A stretch of 5,046 nt of DNA from NCBI GenBank assembly GCA_016219075.1, contig JACRCJ010000290.1, positions 1 to 5,046 of the forward strand, given 5' to 3'. Position numbers and translations under genes: made by a program. The DNA is from Deltaproteobacteria bacterium (GTDB taxonomy: Bacteria > Desulfobacterota > GWC2-55-46). Of this stretch, positions 1 through 4,974 are shown piece after piece. Each line of letters begins with the position of its first letter. Position 1 is the stretch's first letter. Under the pieces are notes generated by a model. The model saw only the letters and a list, made by a program, of their open reading frames with translations, did not search any database and was not told the origin of the DNA.

Positions 1-243
1 CCGCGCGCCTCGGGGCTATTGCTCGGCTCGCTGTCAAGCTCGCGCGCAATAAATACAGAGGCTTGCTCGCTCACTCTCCTTTATGCTCGCTACGCAATGC
101 CCCTGGTGTTTTGTTAAAAACAATACAAAACATCTAATAACATAGGTTGTTTTCAGATACCTCGGAGCGAGCTGCGGGGAGGTTAACTTTTTTAGCGTTC
201 TGAAACCCCTGGTGGTTCAAGTCCATGGAGGGTTCATTTATCT
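1..243. repeat. Non-coding region with GCTCG-rich and REP-like palindromic sequence
   Basis: I see no gene here on either strand. The pentamer GCTCG occurs five times between 21 and 89 (starting at 21, 26, 38, 65 and 85), and its complement CGAGC occurs at 168-172. An imperfect palindrome at 160-179 (CCTCGGAGC, GA, GCTGCGGGG) resembles the extragenic GC-rich palindromes that are dispersed in many proteobacterial genomes. The 9-mer CCCCTGGTG is present twice (100-108 and 206-214). An AT-rich patch at 107-127 can form a small hairpin. Together these suggest degenerate extragenic repeat DNA, but repeat status elsewhere in the genome cannot be judged from this window. Confidence 0.35.
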
Positions 244-273
244 TTACCAGTTACGGCAACCCGGTGATATAAT
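244..273 (+). promoter_or_regulatory. Putative sigma70 promoter of the membrane-protein gene
   Basis: A perfect -10 hexamer TATAAT lies at 268-273. A 4/6 match to the -35 box (TTACCA, 244-249) precedes it with an 18-bp spacer. Transcription would begin near 280, leaving a short leader that contains GGAGGT (285-290) six bases before the ATG at 297. The promoter probably also drives the ferritin-like gene downstream, since only 41 bp separate the two genes and no terminator is visible between them. Confidence 0.5.
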
Positions 274-296
274 TAAGGCACCACGGAGGTCATCAT

Positions 297-671
297 ATGG
301 CTGAGGACTTTAACTGCGCTCTCGGCGCTTCAGCGGCTACGGTAAACAATAAGAGAATAACCTTTGTCGTCTACATCCTTCAGGCGGCCGGCCTCTTTAT
401 CGGGCTGCCCTTTATAGCCGGCGTTATCATCAACTACATAAAAAGGGCGGACCTTAAAGGGAGCTGGCTTGAATCGCACTGCAGGTGGCAGATAAGGACC
501 TTCTGGTTCAGCCTCCTGTGGGCGTTCATCGGGGTAGCGACTTTTGTCTTTTTGGTCGGGAACCTTATCCTCATAGCCGACGGGGTATGGATAATATACA
601 GAATAGTGAAGGGGCTCCTCTATCTTAACGAGGAGCGGGAGATGTACCCGCACACCCCGAAGAGGGCGTAG
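297..671 (+). CDS. Small integral membrane protein, COG3671-like
   Basis: This 124-residue protein has two to three hydrophobic stretches: about residues 21-48 and 69-110, the latter long enough for two helices. Between them is a polar loop, KRADLKGSWLESHCRWQIRTFW (about 49-70 with its flanks). Its core, ESHxRWQIRTFW, is the signature I recognise from small predicted inner-membrane proteins of the COG3671 type, which carry IMNYIKR before the loop and a basic/acidic cytoplasmic tail after it. No biochemical role is established for that family, so none is assigned. The start is supported by GGAGGT six bases upstream and a consensus -10 box. It is probably co-transcribed with the ferritin-like gene. 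The first 20 residues are polar and not a signal peptide. The tail (111-124) is charged and ends PHTPKRA. Confidence 0.82.
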   Translation: MAEDFNCALGASAATVNNKRITFVVYILQAAGLFIGLPFIAGVIINYIKRADLKGSWLESHCRWQIRTFWFSLLWAFIGVATFVFLVGNLILIADGVWIIYRIVKGLLYLNEEREMYPHTPKRA

Positions 672-712
672 AGCCGGGATTACGCGTCTTAAAACCCTTC
701 TGAAAGGTCCTT

Positions 713-1198
713 ATGAACAATATAATGGAACTGCTTACAGGTTTTGAAGAGAACGCCGCGAGGCTCTATGACAAGGCGGCTCTGAAGTTCAAGGACGACC
801 CCGTCCTCAACAAGTTCCTCTCGACCCTTGCCGATGACGAAAGGACTCATCGCGACTACCTCGTAAAGGCCTCCGGACTTCTCAGGAAACGCATCCCCGG
901 CCGTGTCGTAGCCATAGACGGCTCCACAATAGAGAGGGTCAAGGAAGTACTGAAGGCCCAGGAAAGGATAATGGACGGGGAGAGGTTCAGCAAGGCCGCG
1001 CTCTTCGATTTTATCGTCGCCAACGAGTTCTCGGAATGGAACGACCTCTTCCTTTACGCCGTTAATGTGGCGAAGAACGACTGCGCCGAGTTCATCCCGG
1101 CCCTGGTGACCACGCAGAAGCACAAACGGTTCATCGAGCGGTTCATCGAGTCCCGGCCCGACCTCCAGGGCCAGCTCAAGACTCTAACAGGGTGTTGA
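713..1198 (+). CDS. Ferritin-like (rubrerythrin-type) domain protein, 3' end formed by an inserted element
   Basis: The protein has 161 residues and a four-helix-bundle pattern. Helix A carries FEENAARLY (E12/E13, Y19), helix B carries DDERTH (E43xxH46), helix C carries NEFSEWNDLFLY (E105xxE108), and helix D carries QKHKRFIE (H137, E142). The ExxH motif and the spacing of acidic residues fit the ferritin-like/rubrerythrin superfamily. In helix D the glutamate normally three residues before the histidine is T134, so the di-iron site may be incomplete. No rubredoxin-like CxxC domain is present. The start has a weak GAAAGG Shine-Dalgarno sequence five bases upstream. The final residues (T-G-C) and the TGA stop lie inside the terminal inverted repeat of the element at 1188-1432, so the natural C-terminus has been replaced. 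Without the insertion the frame continues into the receiver domain downstream. A role in oxidative stress, iron or signalling is inference only. Confidence 0.75.
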   Translation: MNNIMELLTGFEENAARLYDKAALKFKDDPVLNKFLSTLADDERTHRDYLVKASGLLRKRIPGRVVAIDGSTIERVKEVLKAQERIMDGERFSKAALFDFIVANEFSEWNDLFLYAVNVAKNDCAEFIPALVTTQKHKRFIERFIESRPDLQGQLKTLTGC

Positions 1199-1256
1199 AA
1201 AAGTCCTTCCATGGCTTTTTCAACTACGATTTGGCCGGAGTGAATCCGTCCAAATC
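1194..1256 (+). repeat. Two adjacent hairpins in the left part of the element
   Basis: GTTGAAAAAG (1194-1203) is perfectly complementary to CTTTTTCAAC (1215-1224) across an 11-base loop. A second stem follows almost immediately: 1228-1239 pairs with 1245-1256 over 12 bp with a single C/T mismatch at 1235/1249 and a five-base loop. In the direction of transcription the first stem ends in a run of T embedded in its 3' arm, so it could weakly attenuate read-through. Confidence 0.7.
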
Positions 1257-1364
1257 TCACAAATTGCTTTTTATAATGTTGGTGCGCCTCTTGCTTCGAT
1301 TATGGCTTTACTTGCCGTATGGTCACGGGTGCTTTCTATTAACGCTAAAAAAGTCTCGCAATTT

Positions 1365-1430
1365 GGCAATCCATCCATGGATTGCCGGGGGACCCGCCCA
1401 TAGGGTGGGTCGGGCTGTTTTTCAACAGCC
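1365..1430 (+). repeat. Three consecutive hairpins in the right part of the element
   Basis: GGCAATCCAT (1365-1374) and ATGGATTGCC (1377-1386) form a perfect 10-bp palindrome around CC. The 1391-1399 segment pairs with 1403-1411 (GACCCGCCC against GGGTGGGTC, one G-U pair, loop ATA). GGCTGTT (1413-1419) pairs with AACAGCC (1424-1430) around a TTTC loop. A longer-range pair, CAAATTGC (1260-1267) with GCAATTTG (1358-1365), closes the interior. Nearly all of the right third of the element is therefore base-paired in a single strand, whether DNA or transcript. Confidence 0.72.
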
Positions 1431-1816
1431 TGCTAAAGGGGCTGTCCACGGTCTGGGAGGAAAAGATCCTTATCGTGGACGACGAAAAGATGGTGGCGGA
1501 CGCCCTGGAGGCGATCGTCGAGGACGAGGGGCTGGTGGAGAGCGCCTCAAACGGGAGAAAGGCCCTTGAAATGATCGGCGAGAAGTACTACGCCGTCATC
1601 ATAACCGATATCGATATGCCGGTGATGAACGGGCTGGATTTCTACAGGGAGGCGGTTAGGCGTTTCCCCTCCATAAAGGAGCGGTTCCTCTTCTTCAGCG
1701 GCGGCGTGGATTATGAGCTACGCGACTTCTTCGGCAAAAACGGTCTCAGGTACCTCTGCAAGCCCGCTTCGCTGAACGGGATAAAAAACGCGGTCATAGC
1801 GGTGTTGAGCCGCTGA
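1382..1816 (+). CDS. Receiver-domain (response regulator) protein, probable detached C-terminal half
   Basis: This is a CheY-like phosphoacceptor domain. The protein begins effectively at EEKILIVDDEK. Numbering from the TTG at 1382, the acidic pair is D33/D34, the phospho-acceptor is D76 in TDIDMPVMNG, the switch Ser/Thr is S106 in LFFSGG, and the conserved lysine is K127 in CKPAS. No DNA-binding or enzymatic output domain follows; the protein ends about 17 residues after the KPAS motif. No in-frame ATG or GTG exists between the element and VDDE. The only upstream starts are TTG at 1382, inside the element's hairpin and without a Shine-Dalgarno sequence, or CTG codons. The residues LKGLSTVWEE before the domain read like an inter-domain linker. 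I infer that it was originally fused to the ferritin-like domain (713-1198, same frame) and is now either a pseudogene fragment or weakly translated. Domain identity is secure; expression is not. Confidence 0.75.
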   Translation: MPGDPPIGWVGLFFNSLLKGLSTVWEEKILIVDDEKMVADALEAIVEDEGLVESASNGRKALEMIGEKYYAVIITDIDMPVMNGLDFYREAVRRFPSIKERFLFFSGGVDYELRDFFGKNGLRYLCKPASLNGIKNAVIAVLSR

Positions 1817-1825
1817 AGGGGCGGC
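1809..1825. terminator. Weak stem-loop between convergent genes
   Basis: GCCGC (1809-1813) pairs with GCGGC (1821-1825) and spans the 10-bp gap between the stop codons of the receiver gene and the nitroreductase gene. It could serve both strands, but the stem is short and has no T-tract. It is recorded only because no better terminator exists at this convergent junction. Confidence 0.2.
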
Positions 1826-1826
1826 C

Positions 1827-2342
1827 TCACCTGACGGTCACGACCTCTTCTTCGGCAGTCCCCCTCTTCGGTGCTGACGGTACGGCCGCGGGATAACCGA
1901 CCGGGACTATCGCTACGGGCCTGAGCTCTTCCGGGAGAGAAAGTGAGCGCGCGGCCTCGGACTCCGCGAAGGCCCCCACCCAGACGCTCCCCAGACCGAG
2001 GGAGTGCGCCATGAGCATCATGTTCTCCACGCTTACGGCACAGTCCTGTATGGCGTACAGCTCCACCCCCCTTTTACCGTAGTAATCCGCTATTCTCAGG
2101 TCAGCGCACGCCACGACCACCAGCGGGGCTTCAAGTATGAACCTCTGGTCGAAGGCGGCGGCAGAGAGCCTTTTTTTGACCTCCTCGTTAAAGACGAAGT
2201 AAAAACGCCTCATCCTCAGGTTCCCGGCGCTCGGCGCGCTCCGGAGCGCCTCTTTAAGGGCCTCTACCTTCTCCTCCTCCACGGGGTCCTTTTTAAACCT
2301 TCTGACCGACCTTCTTCCCTTTATGGCGTCGTATACTTCCAT
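1827..2342 (-). CDS. Nitroreductase-family FMN-dependent oxidoreductase
   Basis: This 171-residue protein belongs to the nitroreductase/Nox-like fold. The N-terminal FMN-phosphate motif is KGRRSVRRF (R10-R11-S12, R14). PSAGN lies at 37-41, the central QD plus helix at 99-112, GLGSVWVGAF at 116-125, and the C-terminal RPVAIVPVGYP ends near 151. Such proteins bind FMN as cytoplasmic homodimers and reduce nitro-aromatics, quinones or other acceptors with NAD(P)H; the substrate here cannot be told. After PSAGN the usual Q-P-W is replaced by R-M-R, an unusual flavin-pocket edge. I chose the ATG at 2342 because GGGAGG (complement of 2352-2357) lies nine bases upstream and the family normally begins MEVYDAI. 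An in-frame ATG at 2402 would add 20 arginine-rich residues but has no Shine-Dalgarno sequence. It lies 87 bp downstream of uvrC on the same strand and is probably co-transcribed. It ends 10 bp from the convergent receiver gene. Confidence 0.88.
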   Translation of the reverse strand: MEVYDAIKGRRSVRRFKKDPVEEEKVEALKEALRSAPSAGNLRMRRFYFVFNEEVKKRLSAAAFDQRFILEAPLVVVACADLRIADYYGKRGVELYAIQDCAVSVENMMLMAHSLGLGSVWVGAFAESEAARSLSLPEELRPVAIVPVGYPAAVPSAPKRGTAEEEVVTVR

Positions 2343-2429
2343 CTCCACAGTCCTCCCATCAGCGGACAAAACGGTCCGGACAGCGCGCCCGCGACGAACC
2401 ATTGCGGCCGCTTTTTTGCGCGCCGCCTC

Positions 2430-4295
2430 TCAGGACTCTTCCGCCCGGGGGCGGACCTTGAGCGCCTCCTTAATGCTTGCGGCGAGGGCCCCGGTGATGC
2501 CGTCCACTTCCTTTAGCTCTTCCACACCGGCGTTGGCCACCCCGTCAAGGTCGCCGAACCTGTCAAGGAGCGCCTTTCTCTTTTTCGCCCCGATGCCGGG
2601 CACATTGTCGAGGACGGAAAACGCCATGCCCTTTGACCTGAGCTTTCTGTGATATCCGACGGCGAACCTGTGGACCTCGTCCCTGATCCTTCTTACGAGG
2701 AGGTCCGGCCTGGATCCCTCTTTAAGGAGCACCGGGTCTTTCACGTTCGGCTGGAAGACCCTCTCGCCCCTGCTCAGGCGGAGCCTCACGCCGCCTTCTT
2801 CAATGGGCTTGTCCTTTGCCAGCGCCCTCACATCGACGCCGGTTATCCCGAGCTTTTTAAGCACCTCAACGGCGATGTTAAGCTGCCCCTTCCCGCCGTC
2901 TACGAGTATCAGGTCGGGCATATCGAGCGCCTCATCCCTTTCGCCCGCCTCTGCTGTCCCGTACCTTCTGGAGAGGACCTGCTCCATCATCGCGTAGTCG
3001 TCCGGGCCTTCGAGCCCCTTTATCCTGTAGAGCCTGTACGAGCCCTTCTCCGGCGCGCCGTCCCTGAACGCCACCATCGCCCCGACGGCCTGCTTGCCGC
3101 CGATGTTGGAGATGTCGAACGCCTCGGTCTTGACGGGCGTCCTTGAGAGGTGGAGCCTCTTTTTAAGCTCATCAAGGAGGACAGCCCTGGCGGTCTTTAC
3201 CTCCGTCCTCTTCTTCAACGCCTCTCTGGCGTTCGACTCCGCCATCTTGAGAAGCTTCAACTTGTCTCCCCTTGACGGCGCGCAAATCGTCACCTTCCTC
3301 CCCTTCTTCTCTGTCAGCCACTCCTCCAGGACGGCGGCGTCGTCGGTCTTCAAGGGGAGTATCACATCGTTGGGGACAAAGCGCGCGCCCCTGTAGAACT
3401 GGGCGATAAAGGACGAGAGCACCTCTTCGTCAGGAAGGCCCGCGTCGGGGAAGTGAAAGTCAGAGCTGTTGACAAGCCTCCCCTCCCTGATAAAGAGCGT
3501 CTGCACGGCTATCGCACCCTCTTCCCTCACAAGGGCGAAGACATCCTGGTCTACCCTCCTGTGCGTTACGACCTTCTGCTCTTCGAGCATCTCCTCTATG
3601 GCATTAATGCGGTCCCTGAACCCGGCGGCCTTCTCGAAGTCGAGGCTTGCCGAAGCCTCTTTCATCTTCTCGCGCAGCGACCTCAGGAGCACCGTGTTCC
3701 TGCCCTCAAGGAACATTATCGCCGAATCAACGAGCTCCCGGTACGCCTCAACGGAGATGAGCCCGACGGCAGGGGCCGAACAGATCCCGAGCTGGTAGTC
3801 GAGGCACGGCCTCACCCTGTTATTGAATACGGAGGCGCTGCAGGTGCAGAGGGGAAATATCCTCCTGATGAACTTTATCGTCTCCCGTACCGCGCGCGCC
3901 GAGACATAGGGGCCGAAGTACCTTGAGCCGTCTTTTTTTATCTGCCTCGTGACGAGTATCTTCGGGAACCTGTCCTTGAGCGTTATCTTTATCGAGACAT
4001 AGGTCTTGCTGTCCTTCAGGCGGATGTTGTAGCGGGGCTTGTGCTGCTTGAGGAGCGTGTCTTCGAGGAAGAGCGCCTCCTTCTCGTTCGCGGTCACGAT
4101 GTAGTCGATATCCTCGGTCTTTGATGCGAGGAACCTGACGGCGTACCTGCCGTCGCCTGTAGCCTGAAAATAAGAGCGCACCCTTGACTTGAGGTTCTTC
4201 GCCTTGCCGATGTATAAGACCTCGCCCGCCCTGTCCTTCATTATGTAGACGCCGGGCAAGTCGGGAAGTTTCTTGAGTTTCTCCTCGATCTCCAT
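2430..4295 (-). CDS. uvrC: UvrC, excinuclease ABC subunit C
   Basis: UvrC is the dual-incision nuclease of nucleotide excision repair, recruited by UvrB at lesions. The 621-residue length and domain order are typical. The GIY-YIG nuclease (about 11-92) has GVY, YIG (Y28-G30), R38, E78 and N90 matching the 3'-incision catalytic set. A cysteine motif follows (150-176). The UVR/UvrB-binding motif is at about 205-240. The RNase-H-like 5'-incision nuclease has D394 (AFDISN), D432/D433 (PDDYAMM), D466 (LVDGGKGQ) and H542 (RDEVHRFA). Tandem helix-hairpin-helix elements occupy about 562-612 (VPGIGAKKRKALL). The cysteine motif has C152, C164 and C172 at the usual 12- and 8-residue spacing, but the fourth position is A176 instead of Cys, and there is an extra C150. 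No Shine-Dalgarno sequence precedes the ATG, and the best promoter ends seven bases upstream, suggesting a leaderless transcript. The nitroreductase gene follows in the same direction. Confidence 0.98.
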   Translation of the reverse strand: MEIEEKLKKLPDLPGVYIMKDRAGEVLYIGKAKNLKSRVRSYFQATGDGRYAVRFLASKTEDIDYIVTANEKEALFLEDTLLKQHKPRYNIRLKDSKTYVSIKITLKDRFPKILVTRQIKKDGSRYFGPYVSARAVRETIKFIRRIFPLCTCSASVFNNRVRPCLDYQLGICSAPAVGLISVEAYRELVDSAIMFLEGRNTVLLRSLREKMKEASASLDFEKAAGFRDRINAIEEMLEEQKVVTHRRVDQDVFALVREEGAIAVQTLFIREGRLVNSSDFHFPDAGLPDEEVLSSFIAQFYRGARFVPNDVILPLKTDDAAVLEEWLTEKKGRKVTICAPSRGDKLKLLKMAESNAREALKKRTEVKTARAVLLDELKKRLHLSRTPVKTEAFDISNIGGKQAVGAMVAFRDGAPEKGSYRLYRIKGLEGPDDYAMMEQVLSRRYGTAEAGERDEALDMPDLILVDGGKGQLNIAVEVLKKLGITGVDVRALAKDKPIEEGGVRLRLSRGERVFQPNVKDPVLLKEGSRPDLLVRRIRDEVHRFAVGYHRKLRSKGMAFSVLDNVPGIGAKKRKALLDRFGDLDGVANAGVEELKEVDGITGALAASIKEALKVRPRAEES

Positions 4296-4302
4296 GAAGG
4301 AT

Positions 4303-4331
4303 ATTTTACATGGATTCCGCCTTGATTACAA
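4303..4331 (-). promoter_or_regulatory. Putative uvrC promoter, predicted leaderless
   Basis: On the minus strand, TTGTAA (complement of 4326-4331, 4/6 to TTGACA) is followed after exactly 17 bp by TAAAAT (complement of 4303-4308, 5/6 to TATAAT). The usual seven-base offset places transcription initiation at about 4295-4296, the first base of the uvrC ATG. The intervening bases ATCCTTC contain no ribosome-binding sequence. A small palindrome, TGATT-AC-AATCA (4323-4334), overlaps the -35 box and could be an operator. Confidence 0.45.
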
Positions 4332-4490
4332 TCAGGGGAAGGCCAGGGGGGGTATACGGGGACAGGACCGGGGCCTTCGGGGACGAAGAAGACCATTTTG
4401 GTATTGATTTTCCCCTTATACTTTTTCAGGAACCGCCGATAAGATTATTAAGGCCCGGAAACGGGGGCGCGTCAACGGTTTGAAGGCTTT
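4332..4490. other. Intergenic region between uvrC and the small gene
   Basis: This is the divergent spacer between uvrC and the 50-codon gene. I find no coding frame. It holds G-rich runs (4343-4375) and an AT-rich patch (4395-4450) that should contain the promoter of the small gene. A TTATAC at 4416-4421 resembles a -10 box but lacks a convincing -35 partner, so no promoter is claimed. Confidence 0.4.
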
Positions 4491-4507
4491 AAAGGCAGGA
4501 GGTCCTT

Positions 4508-4660
4508 ATGAGATGGCTCTGTCACCACCTGAACAGTCTCCACCTCTTCTGCAGGCTCCGCTCGATCGGGATGAATAAGGAGAGGGCCTTAAGGATTGCC
4601 GTTCTCTGGGAGAAGGTCGCGCACCCGGGCTTATACCGCGGCCACATCAAAAGGCCGTAA
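4508..4660 (+). CDS. Small basic hypothetical protein (50 aa)
   Basis: ATG at 4508 is preceded by a near-perfect Shine-Dalgarno sequence AGGAGGT (4497-4503), and the frame closes with TAA at 4658-4660. The 50-residue product is MRWLCHHLNSLHLFCRLRSI, then GMNKERALRIAVLWEKVAHP, then GLYRGHIKRP. Third codon positions are overwhelmingly G or C, unlike the AT-richer DNA that follows, which argues for real coding. The protein has histidines and two cysteines (C5, C15) near the N-terminus, an amphipathic middle (24-38, RALRIAVLWEKVA) and a basic tail. It has no signal peptide and no clear membrane segment. I do not recognise a characterised family; the layout N-S-L-H-x-F-C-R-L-R ... A-L-R-I-A ... 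W-E-K resembles a small conserved protein type but no function can be given. A strong hairpin starts eight bases after the stop, so it looks like a monocistronic unit. Confidence 0.6.
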   Translation: MRWLCHHLNSLHLFCRLRSIGMNKERALRIAVLWEKVAHPGLYRGHIKRP

Positions 4661-4667
4661 CAACTTT

Positions 4668-4699
4668 AAAATTCTCCGCCATTTATGGCGGAGAATTTT
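4668..4699 (+). terminator. Strong stem-loop terminator after the small gene
   Basis: AAAATTCTCCGCC (4668-4680) is perfectly complementary to GGCGGAGAATTTT (4687-4699), a 13-bp stem with a six-base ATTTAT loop. GC-rich pairs sit near the loop and A4/T4 at the base, so it can act on either strand. The T-run is only four bases, so termination efficiency is uncertain. Its position just after the small gene fits an intrinsic terminator. Confidence 0.7.
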
Positions 4700-4920
4700 G
4701 ATGGTAAGGAAAAATCATTTGTATTTGCCACTCCTTAATCCAAAGCTAAAACGACGGGATTGCGCAGTAGCATACCCATTCAACCACCACGGCATACCCC
4801 GCGTCTTTTCCGTCAATTTTTCCTGCTCAGATTTTCAAGTCTTGTCTTTCCCAACCCCAGCGGGGGTAGGGTAAGGCCGCCTAAGGCACGGGTACTGGCG
4901 TACGGCTAATTAAAAACAGG
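4700..4920. other. Anonymous non-coding stretch before the IS200 end
   Basis: I see no credible gene on either strand. The composition is more AT-rich than the genes of the window up to about 4850, then GC-rich with a small ACCCC/GGGGT hairpin near 4854-4867. A plus-strand frame open from 4596 to 4874 crosses the terminator hairpin, starts at TTG without a ribosome-binding site and has no recognisable protein features. The stretch may be remnant DNA at an insertion-prone site. Confidence 0.4.
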
Positions 4921-4924
4921 TAAA

Positions 4925-4943
4925 CCCCCGGCTCTGCCGGGGG
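4925..4943 (+). terminator. IS200 left-end GC hairpin
   Basis: CCCCCGGC (4925-4932) and GCCGGGGG (4936-4943) form a perfect 8-bp stem with a TCT loop. In IS200 a left-end hairpin of this kind blocks transcription entering from flanking DNA, and palindromes near the end are also recognised by the Y1 transposase in the IS200/IS605 family. There is no T-tract after it here, so the role in this copy is inferred from position. Confidence 0.6.
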
Positions 4944-4974
4944 ACTCACAGAGTTTGACATTTGCGGGAAAATA

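Larger units (their letters stand above)
1184..1436. mobile_element. Miniature inverted-repeat element (MITE) with CTAA target duplication
   Basis: The terminal inverted repeats are CAGGGTGTTGAAAAA (1188-1202) and the complement of CAGGCTGTTGAAAAA (1418-1432), 15 bp with one mismatch. Each end is flanked by CTAA (1184-1187 and 1433-1436), a 4-bp target duplication compatible with the YTAR target of IS5-group elements. Family assignment is tentative, because similar TGTTGAAAAA ends occur on several IS families. At 245 bp the element has no transposase and no credible reading frame, so it would need enzyme supplied in trans. The interior is AT-richer than the flanking genes and packed with hairpins (listed separately). 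It interrupts an otherwise continuous reading frame. Confidence 0.82.

Noticed and set aside
201..234. GGTTCAAGTCC resembling a tRNA T-arm
   Set aside because: Only four of the five stem pairs form and no acceptor, D or anticodon arms can be placed upstream; no CCA end is present.
330..1123. Minus-strand open frames opposite the membrane-protein and ferritin-like genes
   Set aside because: No ribosome-binding sites or recognisable motifs; the plus-strand genes have clear Shine-Dalgarno sequences and family signatures.
1192..1569. Plus-strand open frame of 125 codons across the miniature element into the receiver gene
   Set aside because: It starts at a GTG in the terminal repeat, runs out of frame through the receiver domain, and its product has low-complexity Gly/Arg composition typical of an off-frame reading.
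2343..2402. N-terminal extension of the nitroreductase to the ATG at 2402
   Set aside because: No Shine-Dalgarno sequence precedes it, the added 20 residues are arginine-rich and unlike the family, and the ATG at 2342 has GGGAGG nine bases upstream.
2004..3926. Several long plus-strand open frames opposite uvrC and the nitroreductase gene
   Set aside because: They are mirror frames of GC-rich genes; the minus-strand proteins carry full family motifs and the plus-strand ones carry none.
4811..4825. CCGTCAATTTTTCC, similar to a conserved 16S rRNA segment
   Set aside because: The similarity covers only about ten bases and the flanking sequence does not resemble rRNA.
4596..4874. Plus-strand open frame of 92 codons
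   Set aside because: TTG start without a Shine-Dalgarno sequence, overlaps the 50-codon gene in another frame, reads through the 13-bp terminator hairpin, and has no protein-like pattern.
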